Positions 15,380-24,737 are shown, counted from the first letter of the stretch. The stretch is DNA of 25,721 nt from Butyricicoccus sp. (GCA_020025755.1 JAHHRO010000029.1:1-25721), one strand, 5' to 3'. The notes: generated by a model from the sequence alone, not told the origin. Program-made: numbers and translations.

Positions 15380-15406
15380 CATACGGAAAATTAAGAGTAT
15401 ACTTTA
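15380..15406 (-). promoter_or_regulatory. Weak sigma-28-like promoter candidate for cheA
   Basis: Read leftward: TAAAGTAT (15399-15406, 7/8 to the -35), exactly 11 bp, then TCCGTATG (15380-15387), which matches GCCGATAA only at CCG. It would give a leader of about 42 nt before the cheA ATG. The poor -10 keeps this tentative. The 154-bp divergent gap has no better candidate on this strand. Confidence 0.25.
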
Positions 15407-15485
15407 AAGAAAATATAGGATTTATGCGGTTTATTTTCTCTTGCCCGGATGGGCAGTGGATTGGTGCGAAGAAACGGAGCGATCT

Positions 15486-16913
15486 ATGGCAGATATTATG
15501 AAAGTTACAACGCCGACGACGGGGTACGAGAACACCAGTCCGAGGCAGAATCCGATCACGCCAGGGGATACGCAGATTCAAAATGTCGTAACGCCCAATC
15601 GTGTCAGCCGACCGGACGGAAAAACCGATCAGCAGGGCGCAGACAGCAGCGGATATTTACATAGATATGATTCAAATTTTGAGAGTTTCATTCAGCAGCT
15701 GCGCCAGACCCCGACGCTGACGGATACGATGTCTGCCCTCCTGCTTGGGCGTATGCAGACTTTGGTGTCTTCCGGCTTGTCTGCAGATATGGCGCAGGAG
15801 CTTGCCCAGTTCCTGAAAATGCTCACGATGGATCAGTCACAGCTTTTGATGTTTTTGAAACAGCAAAGTATGTCCTCTGTGCGCTTCAAGGGTGCGTTTT
15901 TTGATATCCTGCGTGAGATCTTCAACGGCTCGGAAATGCCGGGCATGAAGGGGGATATCCTTCAGTTTCTTAAAAAATACAATGATATGGCATCGACAGA
16001 GCATATCTCCAAAAGTATGCAGAGCATCCTCCAGCGCATGGCGGACGCAATGCCCAATTCCGCACGCGGCGGACTGAATGATCTGGCAGCACAGCTGGCA
16101 AAGGCACTGCAGCGCGGGGATCGTCAAGGGGCAATGTCTATTTTGCAGAATGGGATCATGCCCTATATGGGGAACTATGTTTCGCGCACCCATGATATGG
16201 GACTTTCCCGCACGCTGCTGTCCATGCTGACCCTGCAGATCGCACGCTATGAAAACGGTTCGGAAGAGTCTATGTTACAGGCGTTCCGTCAGCTGGGCGG
16301 TTATACTGCGATCCGAGACCGCTTGGGCGGTCTCGATGACAACAGTCTGCTGCTGCTTTTGCGCAACAGTGAATTTGAACAGGCCTCCAGACAAGATATG
16401 CTGATGGATTCTCTGCTCAAGATGGCAGAGCGTGCCTTGCGCGGCGAAGGCGGACTGGAAGCGCGGCAGGCGTTTGAAGCGGTGATGCAGGCACTGCTCC
16501 TCAATCAGAGCGTGTATATGCCGCTGACGCATCTTATGATCCCGCTCGAATGGAATGGACGCATGATGTTTTCTGAGCTTTGGATCGATCCGGATGCAGA
16601 CAACAGCCAGCGCAATGGCGAAAAGAAGGAACGCTCGGTGCGCATCCTTGTCAAGTTCGATATTCAGGATCTTGGATTGTTCGATACGGTCATTGAACTG
16701 CACGGAGAAAAGGCAGTGGATCTGCGCATTGCCTATCCCGAGAAGCTGTCTCCGGCAAAGAAAGTGATCCAGTCCAGCGTGAGCAATATCCTGCATAAAT
16801 GCGGTTTGGAACCCAAAAATGTTATCGTAGATACCATGCGGCAGCCGATCAGTCTATCTGAAGTGTTCCCGCGGCTATATGAAAGGAAGAACAGCATCAA
16901 TGTCAGCATCTAG
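15486..16913 (+). CDS. FliK C-terminal-domain-like protein
   Basis: A 475-residue protein without signal peptide or membrane segment. Residues 1-70 are Pro/Gln/Thr-rich and probably disordered. The middle (about 75-330) is helical. The last 95 residues (VKFDIQDLGLFDTVIELHGE...VDLRIAYPEKLSPAKKVIQSSVSNILHKCGLEPKNVIVD, quoted in part) follow the FliK C-terminal pattern: a 'DLG' strand pair, then a helix ending in a GL turn. FliK is the ruler that tells FlhB to switch export specificity. The next gene encodes an FlhB-tail-like protein, so the two may work together. ATG 15486 is preferred: CGGAG lies 6 nt upstream. It overlaps the next gene by 14 nt. A role equivalent to B. subtilis YlqG is possible but not shown. 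Confidence 0.5.
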   Translation: MADIMKVTTPTTGYENTSPRQNPITPGDTQIQNVVTPNRVSRPDGKTDQQGADSSGYLHRYDSNFESFIQQLRQTPTLTDTMSALLLGRMQTLVSSGLSADMAQELAQFLKMLTMDQSQLLMFLKQQSMSSVRFKGAFFDILREIFNGSEMPGMKGDILQFLKKYNDMASTEHISKSMQSILQRMADAMPNSARGGLNDLAAQLAKALQRGDRQGAMSILQNGIMPYMGNYVSRTHDMGLSRTLLSMLTLQIARYENGSEESMLQAFRQLGGYTAIRDRLGGLDDNSLLLLLRNSEFEQASRQDMLMDSLLKMAERALRGEGGLEARQAFEAVMQALLLNQSVYMPLTHLMIPLEWNGRMMFSELWIDPDADNSQRNGEKKERSVRILVKFDIQDLGLFDTVIELHGEKAVDLRIAYPEKLSPAKKVIQSSVSNILHKCGLEPKNVIVDTMRQPISLSEVFPRLYERKNSINVSI

Positions 16914-17223
16914 TCAGCGTGCGGTCGCGCTTAAATACGAGAATGGAGAGGCTGCCCCCATCGTGGTGGCAACAGGCATGGGATATATGGCGGAGCGGAT
17001 CGTGGACATTGCTTCCGAAAGCGGTGTCCCCATCTATGAGGATAATTCGCTCGCCACGATGCTCTCTCAGCTCGAGCTGGGAGCCGAGATCCCACAGGAG
17101 TTATATACTGCGCTTGTTGAGATCTATGTGTATTTCCTGAATTTTGATCCGTCTCAGCCGGATGGAAAGCGAAAGATACAGCCAATGGGTTCAGAGGTGA
17201 TGGATGATGTCAAGGCAGATTGA
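16900..17223 (+). CDS. FlhB cytoplasmic-domain-like protein (YlqH-type)
   Basis: A 107-residue stand-alone homologue of the post-NPTH C-terminal domain of FlhB/YscU. It shows the family string AVALKYENGEAAPIVVATG, then MAERIVDIASESGVPIYEDN, LATML..LELGAEIP, and LYTALVEIYVYF. In FlhB this domain gates the change from rod/hook to filament export. The stand-alone forms (FlhX/YlqH) lack the membrane part and the NPTH self-cleavage site, as here. The ATG at 16900 is preferred over 16879: AAAGGAAG lies 10-12 nt upstream of 16900, while 16879 has no ribosome site and adds residues before the conserved opening. It overlaps genes on both sides, indicating coupling with the FliK-like protein and the PilZ protein. 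Confidence 0.85.
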   Translation: MSASSQRAVALKYENGEAAPIVVATGMGYMAERIVDIASESGVPIYEDNSLATMLSQLELGAEIPQELYTALVEIYVYFLNFDPSQPDGKRKIQPMGSEVMDDVKAD

Positions 17224-17845
17224 AGAAGAAACCAAATGGATGCTGTTTGATCCTGCTTATACACTGGTTGCGCAGGGTGAACTGGAAAGCAAGCGAGGTG
17301 ACTGTGTTGCCGTACTGCGTCCAGAAGGTGGAAAAGATAAGATAAAAGAAGCCATGCAAATGCGGATCGTGTTTTTCAGTTGGATCGAGGATCCTGATCT
17401 GATCTATCGGGGAGAGGTCACATCAAGACGCGGCGGCCGCCTTTATCTGGAAAATGTAACACGCATGACACGGGATACGGGACACCATCTGCGTGTGCGT
17501 ATGGAATTCAAAAGTAAGGTGCTTTACTATGCAGGAGATCGAAAGATACACGCAGCTCCACTTACATCATTTGACCTCAGTGCAGGCGGCATTGCATTTT
17601 TCTCTTCGGCAGAACTGGAGATCGGACAGGAATGTGAGGTCGTGATCCCCGTCACGGCAGAAATGCTGGTGGTACGGATCAAGATCCTGCGCACGGAGAT
17701 CGAGGATGCAAAGAAATGGAAGTATGCAGCACGTTTTCTGGAACTTTCCAATGAGGAAGAAACGATGATCCGGCAGGCGATTTTTAGTGAGCAATGGCGG
17801 CGCGGCAAATGCCGCCTGCTGTCTGGAACTTATGAAGGGAGATAA
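17204..17845 (+). CDS. PilZ domain protein, possible c-di-GMP effector
   Basis: A 213-residue cytoplasmic protein with a YcgR-type plan: an N-terminal beta domain (about 10-90; RIVFFSWIEDPDLIYRGEVTS) and a C-terminal PilZ domain (about 95-200) with the second half of the c-di-GMP motif intact (DLSAGGI, 124-130). The first half, RxxxR, is imperfect: Arg97 in HHLRVRM is present, but four residues before it is Gly93 where Arg is expected. Binding may be weakened or lost. In YcgR-like proteins this module brakes the flagellar motor. The ORF overlaps the FlhB-like gene by 20 nt (AGAGGTGA ahead of a double ATG) and ends 4 nt before the SLH protein gene. Confidence 0.75.
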   Translation: MMSRQIEEETKWMLFDPAYTLVAQGELESKRGDCVAVLRPEGGKDKIKEAMQMRIVFFSWIEDPDLIYRGEVTSRRGGRLYLENVTRMTRDTGHHLRVRMEFKSKVLYYAGDRKIHAAPLTSFDLSAGGIAFFSSAELEIGQECEVVIPVTAEMLVVRIKILRTEIEDAKKWKYAARFLELSNEEETMIRQAIFSEQWRRGKCRLLSGTYEGR

Positions 17846-17849
17846 GAAT

Positions 17850-20800
17850 ATGACGAAGCAGAAATCACGCTGGCTGTCCGGTTTGGTGGCGGCGGCTATG
17901 CTGTTTACCAGCCTTGCGGTACCAATACCGGAACACACAACGGCATCTGCGCATTGGGCTGACCCGTCCCTTACAAAGCTCAGGGATTGGGGCGTTATGC
18001 GCGGCGATCAGAACGGCAGCATGGAGCCGGATCGCAATATCACGCGTTCCGAATTTGTATCTATGGTAAACCGTGCTTTTGGCTATAAAAAGTTGGGGAA
18101 ACAGCCATTTAAGGATGTTAAGGGAACAGAATGGTATGCCAATGAGATCAATATTGGATTCAATCAGGGCTACTTCAAGGGTTCGAGCAAGAATACGGCA
18201 AGCCCGAACGATCCGCTGACCCGTGAAGAAGCAGCGGTGCTCGTTGGACGCAATCTGATGCTGACGCCTGATGAAAGCGAGAACATGCAGTTCAAGGATG
18301 GCAGGAATCTGAGTGCATGGAGCCGCGGCATCGTGACAGCGGCTGCAAAGAAGGGCATCCTGAGAGGCGAAACGGATGGTTCGTTCCGTCCGCAGGCTGC
18401 AATCACCCGCGGCGAGGTCGCAAGTATGCTGGAACGCACCATCGGTACGCCCGTCAATCAGTCGGGCAGCCGCAGCCTCGGTATGGTGCATGGCAATGTC
18501 ATGATCTCGGCACCGGATGTGGAGCTGAGCGATACGGTCATCAATGGTGATCTATACATTACGGCAGGTGTCGATCTGGGCTTTGTGAAGCTGAACAATG
18601 TGCGCGTCACAGGGCAGATCATTGCAGCCGGTGCCGGTGTCAGCAACAGTGAGGCGAACAGCATCACCCTGCGCAATACCAAAGCCGGTGAAATGATCAT
18701 TGACAGTCCGAACAATGTTGCCATCAGTGTGCGTGCAGACGGTGAAACGAATATCGGTAAGACCTTTGTGCGTACCAGTGCATATCTGGAGGATATGTGT
18801 TATGGCGGAAACGGCTTCCAGATGATCGAGATCGACGGGGAAGAAGGTACACGCGTCGATCTCACCGGAAACTTTAAGGATGTCGTTCTGAAGGCTTCGA
18901 AGGGTATGGTTGCACTGGGCCGCGGTACGATCAAAAAGCTGTCCGTCGATGAGAAGGCATTCGGCGCAATGGTCAATATCGATGAAGATGCAGTCATCAA
19001 TGAGCTGTATCTGGACACCGGCACGACCGTGACGGGCAATGGCGATGTAGGATATGTCAAGATCAATACGGAAGGCACCACGATGACCATGCTGCCGGAC
19101 AAGATCGAGATCCGTCCGGGCATTATAGCGACAGTAGCAGGTCAAAAGATGACCAGTAAGGATGCGCTTCTGGCTTCGTCCTATCCGCATATCCGTGCAG
19201 GATATCCAAAGGTCAATGATATCGCACCGAATGCAGCCAATGCGCTCGTCAATACCAATAAGACCGGTACGATGTATTGGGGCATCACATACAAGGAAGA
19301 CAATGCGCTGTCGTCTGAGGAGTTGATCACACCGCCGAGTTATGGCGCAAAGGCACTGACCAGCGGACAGACCAAGATCCAGCAGGCAGAAACAGATATC
19401 AAGACAGCGATCTCCAGCCTGAAGACAGATACAGAATATACATTGTCTGTTGTTCTAAAGGATACGCGTGGCAATGTCAGCCAGCGCAAGGCACGCACGT
19501 TCCGCACACCGGATAATACGATCCCGAATTTTGCGCAGGGGTATCCGCGCATCGTCAAGGACGGTTATGTCGATGATGACCACACCAAGGACTTTTATAC
19601 ACAGGTCGAGGCTGTCATCACCAAGAACAGCACCCTGTACTATGCAGTCTATAATAAGGGACTGCCTGCGCCGACGCTGGACGAGCTGCGCACCCAGACC
19701 ATGTCAGGTCATGTCAAGGGCGCGAACGACAAGCTGGAAGTTAAGAAGAATGAGCCGAAGCTGTTCGAAATCAAAGGACTCAAGGAGCAGACCGAGTACG
19801 ATCTGTACCTGATGGCGACCGATGGCATCAACCACTCACCAGTCAAGAAGCTCAGCTTCAAGACGAGCGACCTGACGCCACCGGAGTTCAACGACAAGTA
19901 TCCAAAGAGCGACAATGCCAAGGAGAAAAGCGTAGACATCGTATACAGTATAAATGAGGATGCAACGGTTTACTGGGTCGCTGTCAAGCGCGGTGAAACC
20001 TATCCGGTTCCGCCAGAGGAGTGGGAAGGCGGCGATGTTCCGCTTGATTCTGATGAAGCAAAATTTCAGGTCATGTCGGGCAGCAATGCAAAGCTCAAGG
20101 GCAAAGCCAATGCTTCCAAGGATAAGGAAGGCAAGTTTACAGTTTCCAATCTCGAGATCCAGACGGGTTATGATGTTTATCTACTTCCGGTCGATAAGGC
20201 AGGCAACAAGGCAAAGAAAGTGGTAAAGATCCAGATCAAGACCCTTGATGTGATCCCACCGACTGCAGAACTGAAATTTGAACCGGATGTAAATGGTCAG
20301 CCGCTTGTAGAATCGGATATCAGCATCGTATTCAATGAGGAGATCCGTGTTGAGGTCGATGAAAAGGGCAAGCGCGTCACACTGCATGATTTAAAGGGTC
20401 AGGAGCTGCTTGATGCAGTCAATCGAAACTTTAAGTTTATTGATGTGGAAAGCCAGACCGACGAGCCTGTAAAAACCAAGTTCACGGCAGAGAATGTGAT
20501 CTGTACTTTACAGGAAGGACAAACTGTCCTGACCTTCAAGGGCGGTGACAATGACAATGCAAGAGCGTTGGAGCTGGTTGGGGGAAATCGCTATAAGGTA
20601 CTTTTAGGCCGTGGTATTTACGATACCTCCAATAACCGCCTGGATCCGAAGTCTGGTGTTTTGGAGTTTACGACGGTATTCTCTCGAATCGTGCAGACTG
20701 AGATAAAAAATCATCCGGATGAATGCAATATGGCGTTTGAATTACGTCCACAGTCTACAAAGGTATCCCCGAATATTTTCTTCGACCTGATCCTGTGGTC

Positions 20801-22616
20801 GGAATCGAACATTGAGTTTACATTAAAGCAGAAGATCCCCAAGGAAAATGAATCTGATCTGGACGGATGGGAAGATGTTCTGAATTCGAAGGGGGATCCG
20901 GTTACAGGTAAAATCGGCAAAAATGCTGCAATCTCTTTGTATGCATTACTTTCAAAAGCGGCAAAGCCAGATTTGAAAAAACCGGAATTTCTAAAGCTGC
21001 AAGATTTTAAGACCATTCGATATGCAATTCAGGTCACCAAGCTCAATGGAAAGCCGGCGGATGAAGGCAATGAAATTGTAAATATCTACTCTGTACCCGT
21101 CGCAGGCACTTATACTGATATTGAAAGCCTTTCGAGAAATCCGGATAAGACATGGAAAGATCTGGTAGGGAAAAAAGTGATCTTGATCGGTACACCTCCA
21201 AGCTTACTGATGTATACGGTGCTGACGGATACGATTACACCGAGCTTTGTAGATCAAACGCCGACATTCGAGCCGGGTGACTCTGTCATCAAGCCGACGG
21301 TACAGGTCGATCGTCGGGCGACGCTGTATTATATTGCAGTTCCAGAAGGGAAGATTCCGCTGAAAGCTCCAGATGGAACCCCGATCCCTACTACGAACCC
21401 TCCGAAAAATGGTACAGACAATCCGGATGGTTTACATCCGAAGCTTGGAAGTCCGATTGCAGACAACATCATGGATCCTAATTTTGCATTGGGTATCGAC
21501 GGGGCTGTTCAGGGAACATATGCAGGACCCAACAATACTGGAATTGAACCACATACAATGGCTACGTTCAAAATTGAGGGATTGAAGCCGAAGCAGACCT
21601 ACGATATCTTCTTTGTACTCAAGGGCGTTCCCCAGACACCTTCACCGGTACATTGGTATCAGCTGCGTACAGATGATGTCACAACACCGGATCTGGAGCT
21701 GAAAAATAAGAATTCACTCAAGAATGGCGCGGTCGTCTCCGCTCATGTCAGTCAGAATGCACAGATCTGGTGGAAGCTGTATGCAACGCAGGATCTGCCA
21801 CCTGCAATCAAGGACGGACTTGAGCCTAAAAATAACGATCACTTTGCGAAATCAGGCGAATTTTCATTGGATCCAAAAGATCCGGTTAAACCACCATATA
21901 CATCAGACGACCAGAAGAAATGGATCGCAGTTGCACAGCTCGTTCAGGGTCAGCAGGGCAGTGACGGCAGCCATAGTCGAGGTGTTTTGAATATTTCAGG
22001 TAAGCAGCTGGATGCTCAAGGCATGATGACGGATGATATCATTCTGGATGCGCTGGAAAATAAGCAGTCCTATACGATGGTTGCATTGGCGCAGAATGAA
22101 CTGGGTGGTAAGTATATCCTGTATCGTCTGGATCGAATCCGTCCAAAGGATGGAAGTGCGCCAACGATCCTCAGTGTTTCGGGCGCAAAGCCTACGCGGA
22201 GCGGCAAAGGTACTTATAGCGGAAAAATCATGGTTTCTTTCTCTGAACCACTGTACTATAAGAAAGATGCAGAGGAAGATACTGCTTACAAGGTGGAAAG
22301 ACCTAACCTTGATGGCACAGGAGACTTTAGTATAGAATTGATAGGCGATCCAGGTAGTATGGAATTAACTGCTTTTAGAAATCAAAAGACGGTTGTATAT
22401 AGTTATACAAATCTGCGAGTAGGACAAGGTTTCCGCTTTGACTATGTTATTTGTGATCAGACAGGTAACAATGCAGGTGAATTTAGCTTAGTGCTTCAAG
22501 ATGGCATTTTCCAAGAAGCGGATGGAAGCTTGAGCCCTGGATTTGTTGCGCGTTTTCAGGAACAGAATGGCGTACCGCAAGAGGGCGGCATTGCTGTTGT
22601 ACAAAGAATCCCATAA
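17850..22616 (+). CDS. Large SLH-domain surface protein with Ig/FN3-like repeats
   Basis: A 1588-residue exported protein. Signal peptide about 1-34 (basic start, AAAMLFTSLAV core, probable cleavage after ASA). Three SLH domains (about 35-95, 96-155, 158-215; the third has ITRGEVASMLERTIG) anchor it to secondary wall polymer. Residues about 220-455 are short repeating beta strands (VINGDLYI, VTGQIIAAGAG, DLTGNFKDVVLKAS) suggestive of a beta-solenoid. From about 460 on come repeated Ig/FN3-like modules with recurring YP.., T.YY/YW.(A/G), L...T.Y.L, and one SbsA/Big_5-like module (about 800-940); a similar one is near the C-terminus. No sortase or enzyme motif. ATG 17850 has AAGGGAG upstream and starts 4 nt after the PilZ stop, so the two are cotranscribed. 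Likely an adhesin or S-layer component; ligand unknown. Confidence 0.88.
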   Translation: MTKQKSRWLSGLVAAAMLFTSLAVPIPEHTTASAHWADPSLTKLRDWGVMRGDQNGSMEPDRNITRSEFVSMVNRAFGYKKLGKQPFKDVKGTEWYANEINIGFNQGYFKGSSKNTASPNDPLTREEAAVLVGRNLMLTPDESENMQFKDGRNLSAWSRGIVTAAAKKGILRGETDGSFRPQAAITRGEVASMLERTIGTPVNQSGSRSLGMVHGNVMISAPDVELSDTVINGDLYITAGVDLGFVKLNNVRVTGQIIAAGAGVSNSEANSITLRNTKAGEMIIDSPNNVAISVRADGETNIGKTFVRTSAYLEDMCYGGNGFQMIEIDGEEGTRVDLTGNFKDVVLKASKGMVALGRGTIKKLSVDEKAFGAMVNIDEDAVINELYLDTGTTVTGNGDVGYVKINTEGTTMTMLPDKIEIRPGIIATVAGQKMTSKDALLASSYPHIRAGYPKVNDIAPNAANALVNTNKTGTMYWGITYKEDNALSSEELITPPSYGAKALTSGQTKIQQAETDIKTAISSLKTDTEYTLSVVLKDTRGNVSQRKARTFRTPDNTIPNFAQGYPRIVKDGYVDDDHTKDFYTQVEAVITKNSTLYYAVYNKGLPAPTLDELRTQTMSGHVKGANDKLEVKKNEPKLFEIKGLKEQTEYDLYLMATDGINHSPVKKLSFKTSDLTPPEFNDKYPKSDNAKEKSVDIVYSINEDATVYWVAVKRGETYPVPPEEWEGGDVPLDSDEAKFQVMSGSNAKLKGKANASKDKEGKFTVSNLEIQTGYDVYLLPVDKAGNKAKKVVKIQIKTLDVIPPTAELKFEPDVNGQPLVESDISIVFNEEIRVEVDEKGKRVTLHDLKGQELLDAVNRNFKFIDVESQTDEPVKTKFTAENVICTLQEGQTVLTFKGGDNDNARALELVGGNRYKVLLGRGIYDTSNNRLDPKSGVLEFTTVFSRIVQTEIKNHPDECNMAFELRPQSTKVSPNIFFDLILWSESNIEFTLKQKIPKENESDLDGWEDVLNSKGDPVTGKIGKNAAISLYALLSKAAKPDLKKPEFLKLQDFKTIRYAIQVTKLNGKPADEGNEIVNIYSVPVAGTYTDIESLSRNPDKTWKDLVGKKVILIGTPPSLLMYTVLTDTITPSFVDQTPTFEPGDSVIKPTVQVDRRATLYYIAVPEGKIPLKAPDGTPIPTTNPPKNGTDNPDGLHPKLGSPIADNIMDPNFALGIDGAVQGTYAGPNNTGIEPHTMATFKIEGLKPKQTYDIFFVLKGVPQTPSPVHWYQLRTDDVTTPDLELKNKNSLKNGAVVSAHVSQNAQIWWKLYATQDLPPAIKDGLEPKNNDHFAKSGEFSLDPKDPVKPPYTSDDQKKWIAVAQLVQGQQGSDGSHSRGVLNISGKQLDAQGMMTDDIILDALENKQSYTMVALAQNELGGKYILYRLDRIRPKDGSAPTILSVSGAKPTRSGKGTYSGKIMVSFSEPLYYKKDAEEDTAYKVERPNLDGTGDFSIELIGDPGSMELTAFRNQKTVVYSYTNLRVGQGFRFDYVICDQTGNNAGEFSLVLQDGIFQEADGSLSPGFVARFQEQNGVPQEGGIAVVQRIP

Positions 22617-22621
22617 ACAAA

Positions 22622-22660
22622 GCAAAAAAGGCAGGACACCGCAAGGTGTCCGCCTTTTTG
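22622..22660 (+). terminator. Terminator of the FliK-like to SLH operon
   Basis: GGC-A-GGACACC, loop GCAA, GGTGTCC-GCC, then TTTTT. The stem has one bulged A and is flanked by A- and T-tracts. It begins just after the SLH gene stop, so the MCP gene downstream needs its own promoter, which is not evident. Confidence 0.9.
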
Positions 22661-22708
22661 CAGGATAGGAAAACGGGTAAAAGAGTAAAAGAAGATTAAG
22701 GAAGGAAC

Positions 22709-24712
22709 GTGCACTTTGTGAGGCTGAAAATTAGAAAAATACAGCATAAACTGGTTGCGATCCTCGTTTTGACCGTTGTAATTGCTGCATCTGCGATCGG
22801 TTTGTTGGGGGTAGGGGTCACCAGATTTTCTACCACAAAGGCGATCCGCTACAACGCGGTCGAAACTGCAAAGGTCGCAGCACTTGCGGCACAGAATATG
22901 GTCTCGACCTATACCGGTATCATTGCAGAGATCGGACAAAATCAGATTTTATCCGATCCAACTGTTCCGGCAGAACGCAAGCAGGCATTTTTGAATGAGC
23001 GTGTGCAGGCGTATCGGATGCGCTCGGCAGGCTATACGGATATCCATGGATTGGATACCGTCAATCAGGTGAATCTGTCTCAGGAGATCTGTTTTCAAAA
23101 GGCGATGCAGGGGCAGGTTTACATTACGTCCCCCTATATTTCGCCCAATGGGCAGGATGCCTACTTGATCGTGGCGGCTCCGATCCGCCGAGCGGGACAG
23201 ATCACCGGCGTGGTGTATTTCCGCTGTGATGCTGAGGCCCTGCAAGCGATCGTAGAGGATATCGCGGTAGGAGAATCGGAAAATGCAGAGTCATATATCC
23301 TCGATCAGACTGGTACGGTGATCGCGTCTCCTCACATGGAGGCCGTGATCAATAAGGAAAATTCGATCATGGAGGCGGCAAGCGCACCAAAGGATAAGGA
23401 TCTGCAGGCACTCGCAGCGATCGAGCAGGCTATGCTGCGCGGCGAGACCGGACTGGGTGAATATGAATATACCGACGGTACACATTATATGCAGTCCTAT
23501 GCGCCGATCGAGGGAACAGACGGATGGAGCATTGCAGTGACCATCGATATGGCGGAATTCATGCATCCGGCGCAGGTTGGCGGCTGGATCGAACTGGGTG
23601 CGGTGCTCCTGCTCATCCTCATTGGCAGTGTGATCGCTGTCTGGATCGGTAAGTCCATGGGCGTTCCGCTGGGCTCCTGTGCGTCTCGTCTGGGGCAGCT
23701 AACAGAGGGCGATCTGCACAGCCCGACCCCAACGGTCAAGGGACAGGATGAAGTGCATCGGCTGTCCTCGTCCATTGAACAGATGGTAGATGGACTTGCG
23801 CAGATGATCGAGGATATCAGCGAGGCACTGACCAAAATGGCACAGGGCGATCTGGGGCGGTTGGAGCAGGATGCGGCATATCCGGGCGATTTTGCACAGC
23901 TCAAAAGTCAGGTCGAGATCATACATCGACAGCTGAGAGAAACCATCGGCGGTATCATACGCGCAGCCGATCAGGTGGCACTGGGTGCGGAGCAGGTCGC
24001 AGCGGCAGGCAGTGAGCTTGCAAGCGGTTCTTCTGCGCAGGCAGGCACGATCCAGGGATTGACCATACAGATCTCAGAGTTGGCAGATAAGGTCAGTCTC
24101 ACAGCCAAGGATGCACGCAGCGCAAATGACAGTTCACACATGGAGCAGCAGATGCTGGTCAACGGCATTCGCTCCATGGGGGATCTGGTGGAGGCGGTCA
24201 ACGAGATCGAGCACAATTCGGATGAGATCGTTAAGGTGCTCAAGGCGATCGATGATATCGCGTTCCAGACCAATATCCTGGCACTCAATGCAGCAGTGGA
24301 AGCGGCGCGCGCAGGTCTGGCCGGCAAGGGCTTTGCTGTGGTTGCGGATGAGGTGCGTAATCTGGCAGGTAAAAGTGCAGAGGCAGCGAAGATCTCAGCC
24401 CAGCTCATCAACCGTTCGGTAGAGGCATCGCATCGTGGTACGGAGCTTGCAGAGGTCACCTCCAAGGCACTGGAAAGAGTCATGGCAAGTGCAAATGAGG
24501 TCGCTGAGCATATCCATCATATCTATGAGGAATCCCAGCAGCAGGCGCAGTCGGTTCAGGAGATCAACACAAAGGTTTCGCAGATCTCGGACATCGTACA
24601 GTCCAATTCCTCCGCGAGCGAGCAGAGCGCGGCAACCGCAGAGGAACTTTCTGGACAGGCAGAAGAAATGAAACGCCTGACCGGGAAGTTTAGACTGGAG
24701 AATTTTGAGTAA
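22709..24712 (+). CDS. Methyl-accepting chemotaxis protein
   Basis: A 667-residue chemoreceptor. TM1 about 15-38; a dCache-type ligand domain about 40-290 (two PAS-like halves; YLIVAAPIRRAGQITGVVYF and YMQSYAPIEGTDGWSIAVTI, quoted in parts); TM2 about 292-314; a HAMP segment about 315-367 and a second HAMP-like segment about 368-415 (MAQGDLGRLEQD); then the signalling helices. The tip is FQTNILALNAAVEAARAG (519-536) followed by Leu537, where almost all receptors have Glu, and then AGKGFAVVADEVRNLA. It has no C-terminal CheR pentapeptide. GTG at 22709 is chosen because TAAGGA lies 6 nt upstream; an in-frame GTG at 22718 is an alternative. It would signal through the CheA/CheW encoded here. Ligand unknown. 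Confidence 0.93.
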   Translation: MHFVRLKIRKIQHKLVAILVLTVVIAASAIGLLGVGVTRFSTTKAIRYNAVETAKVAALAAQNMVSTYTGIIAEIGQNQILSDPTVPAERKQAFLNERVQAYRMRSAGYTDIHGLDTVNQVNLSQEICFQKAMQGQVYITSPYISPNGQDAYLIVAAPIRRAGQITGVVYFRCDAEALQAIVEDIAVGESENAESYILDQTGTVIASPHMEAVINKENSIMEAASAPKDKDLQALAAIEQAMLRGETGLGEYEYTDGTHYMQSYAPIEGTDGWSIAVTIDMAEFMHPAQVGGWIELGAVLLLILIGSVIAVWIGKSMGVPLGSCASRLGQLTEGDLHSPTPTVKGQDEVHRLSSSIEQMVDGLAQMIEDISEALTKMAQGDLGRLEQDAAYPGDFAQLKSQVEIIHRQLRETIGGIIRAADQVALGAEQVAAAGSELASGSSAQAGTIQGLTIQISELADKVSLTAKDARSANDSSHMEQQMLVNGIRSMGDLVEAVNEIEHNSDEIVKVLKAIDDIAFQTNILALNAAVEAARAGLAGKGFAVVADEVRNLAGKSAEAAKISAQLINRSVEASHRGTELAEVTSKALERVMASANEVAEHIHHIYEESQQQAQSVQEINTKVSQISDIVQSNSSASEQSAATAEELSGQAEEMKRLTGKFRLENFE

Positions 24713-24715
24713 TTA

Positions 24716-24724
24716 TGATACAAT
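24716..24724 (+). promoter_or_regulatory. Possible extended -10 promoter
   Basis: TGATACAAT, an extended -10 (TGn plus TACAAT, 5/6), lies just after the MCP stop. No good -35 is present. It could start a transcript through the MITE-like element into the transglycosylase gene. Confidence 0.25.
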
Positions 24725-24737
24725 AAAACCATTGGAA

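Noticed and set aside
17787..17849. Longer start for the SLH protein
   Set aside because: It overlaps the PilZ gene by 59 nt and places residues before a clear signal peptide; ATG 17850 has AAGGGAG and abuts the PilZ stop.
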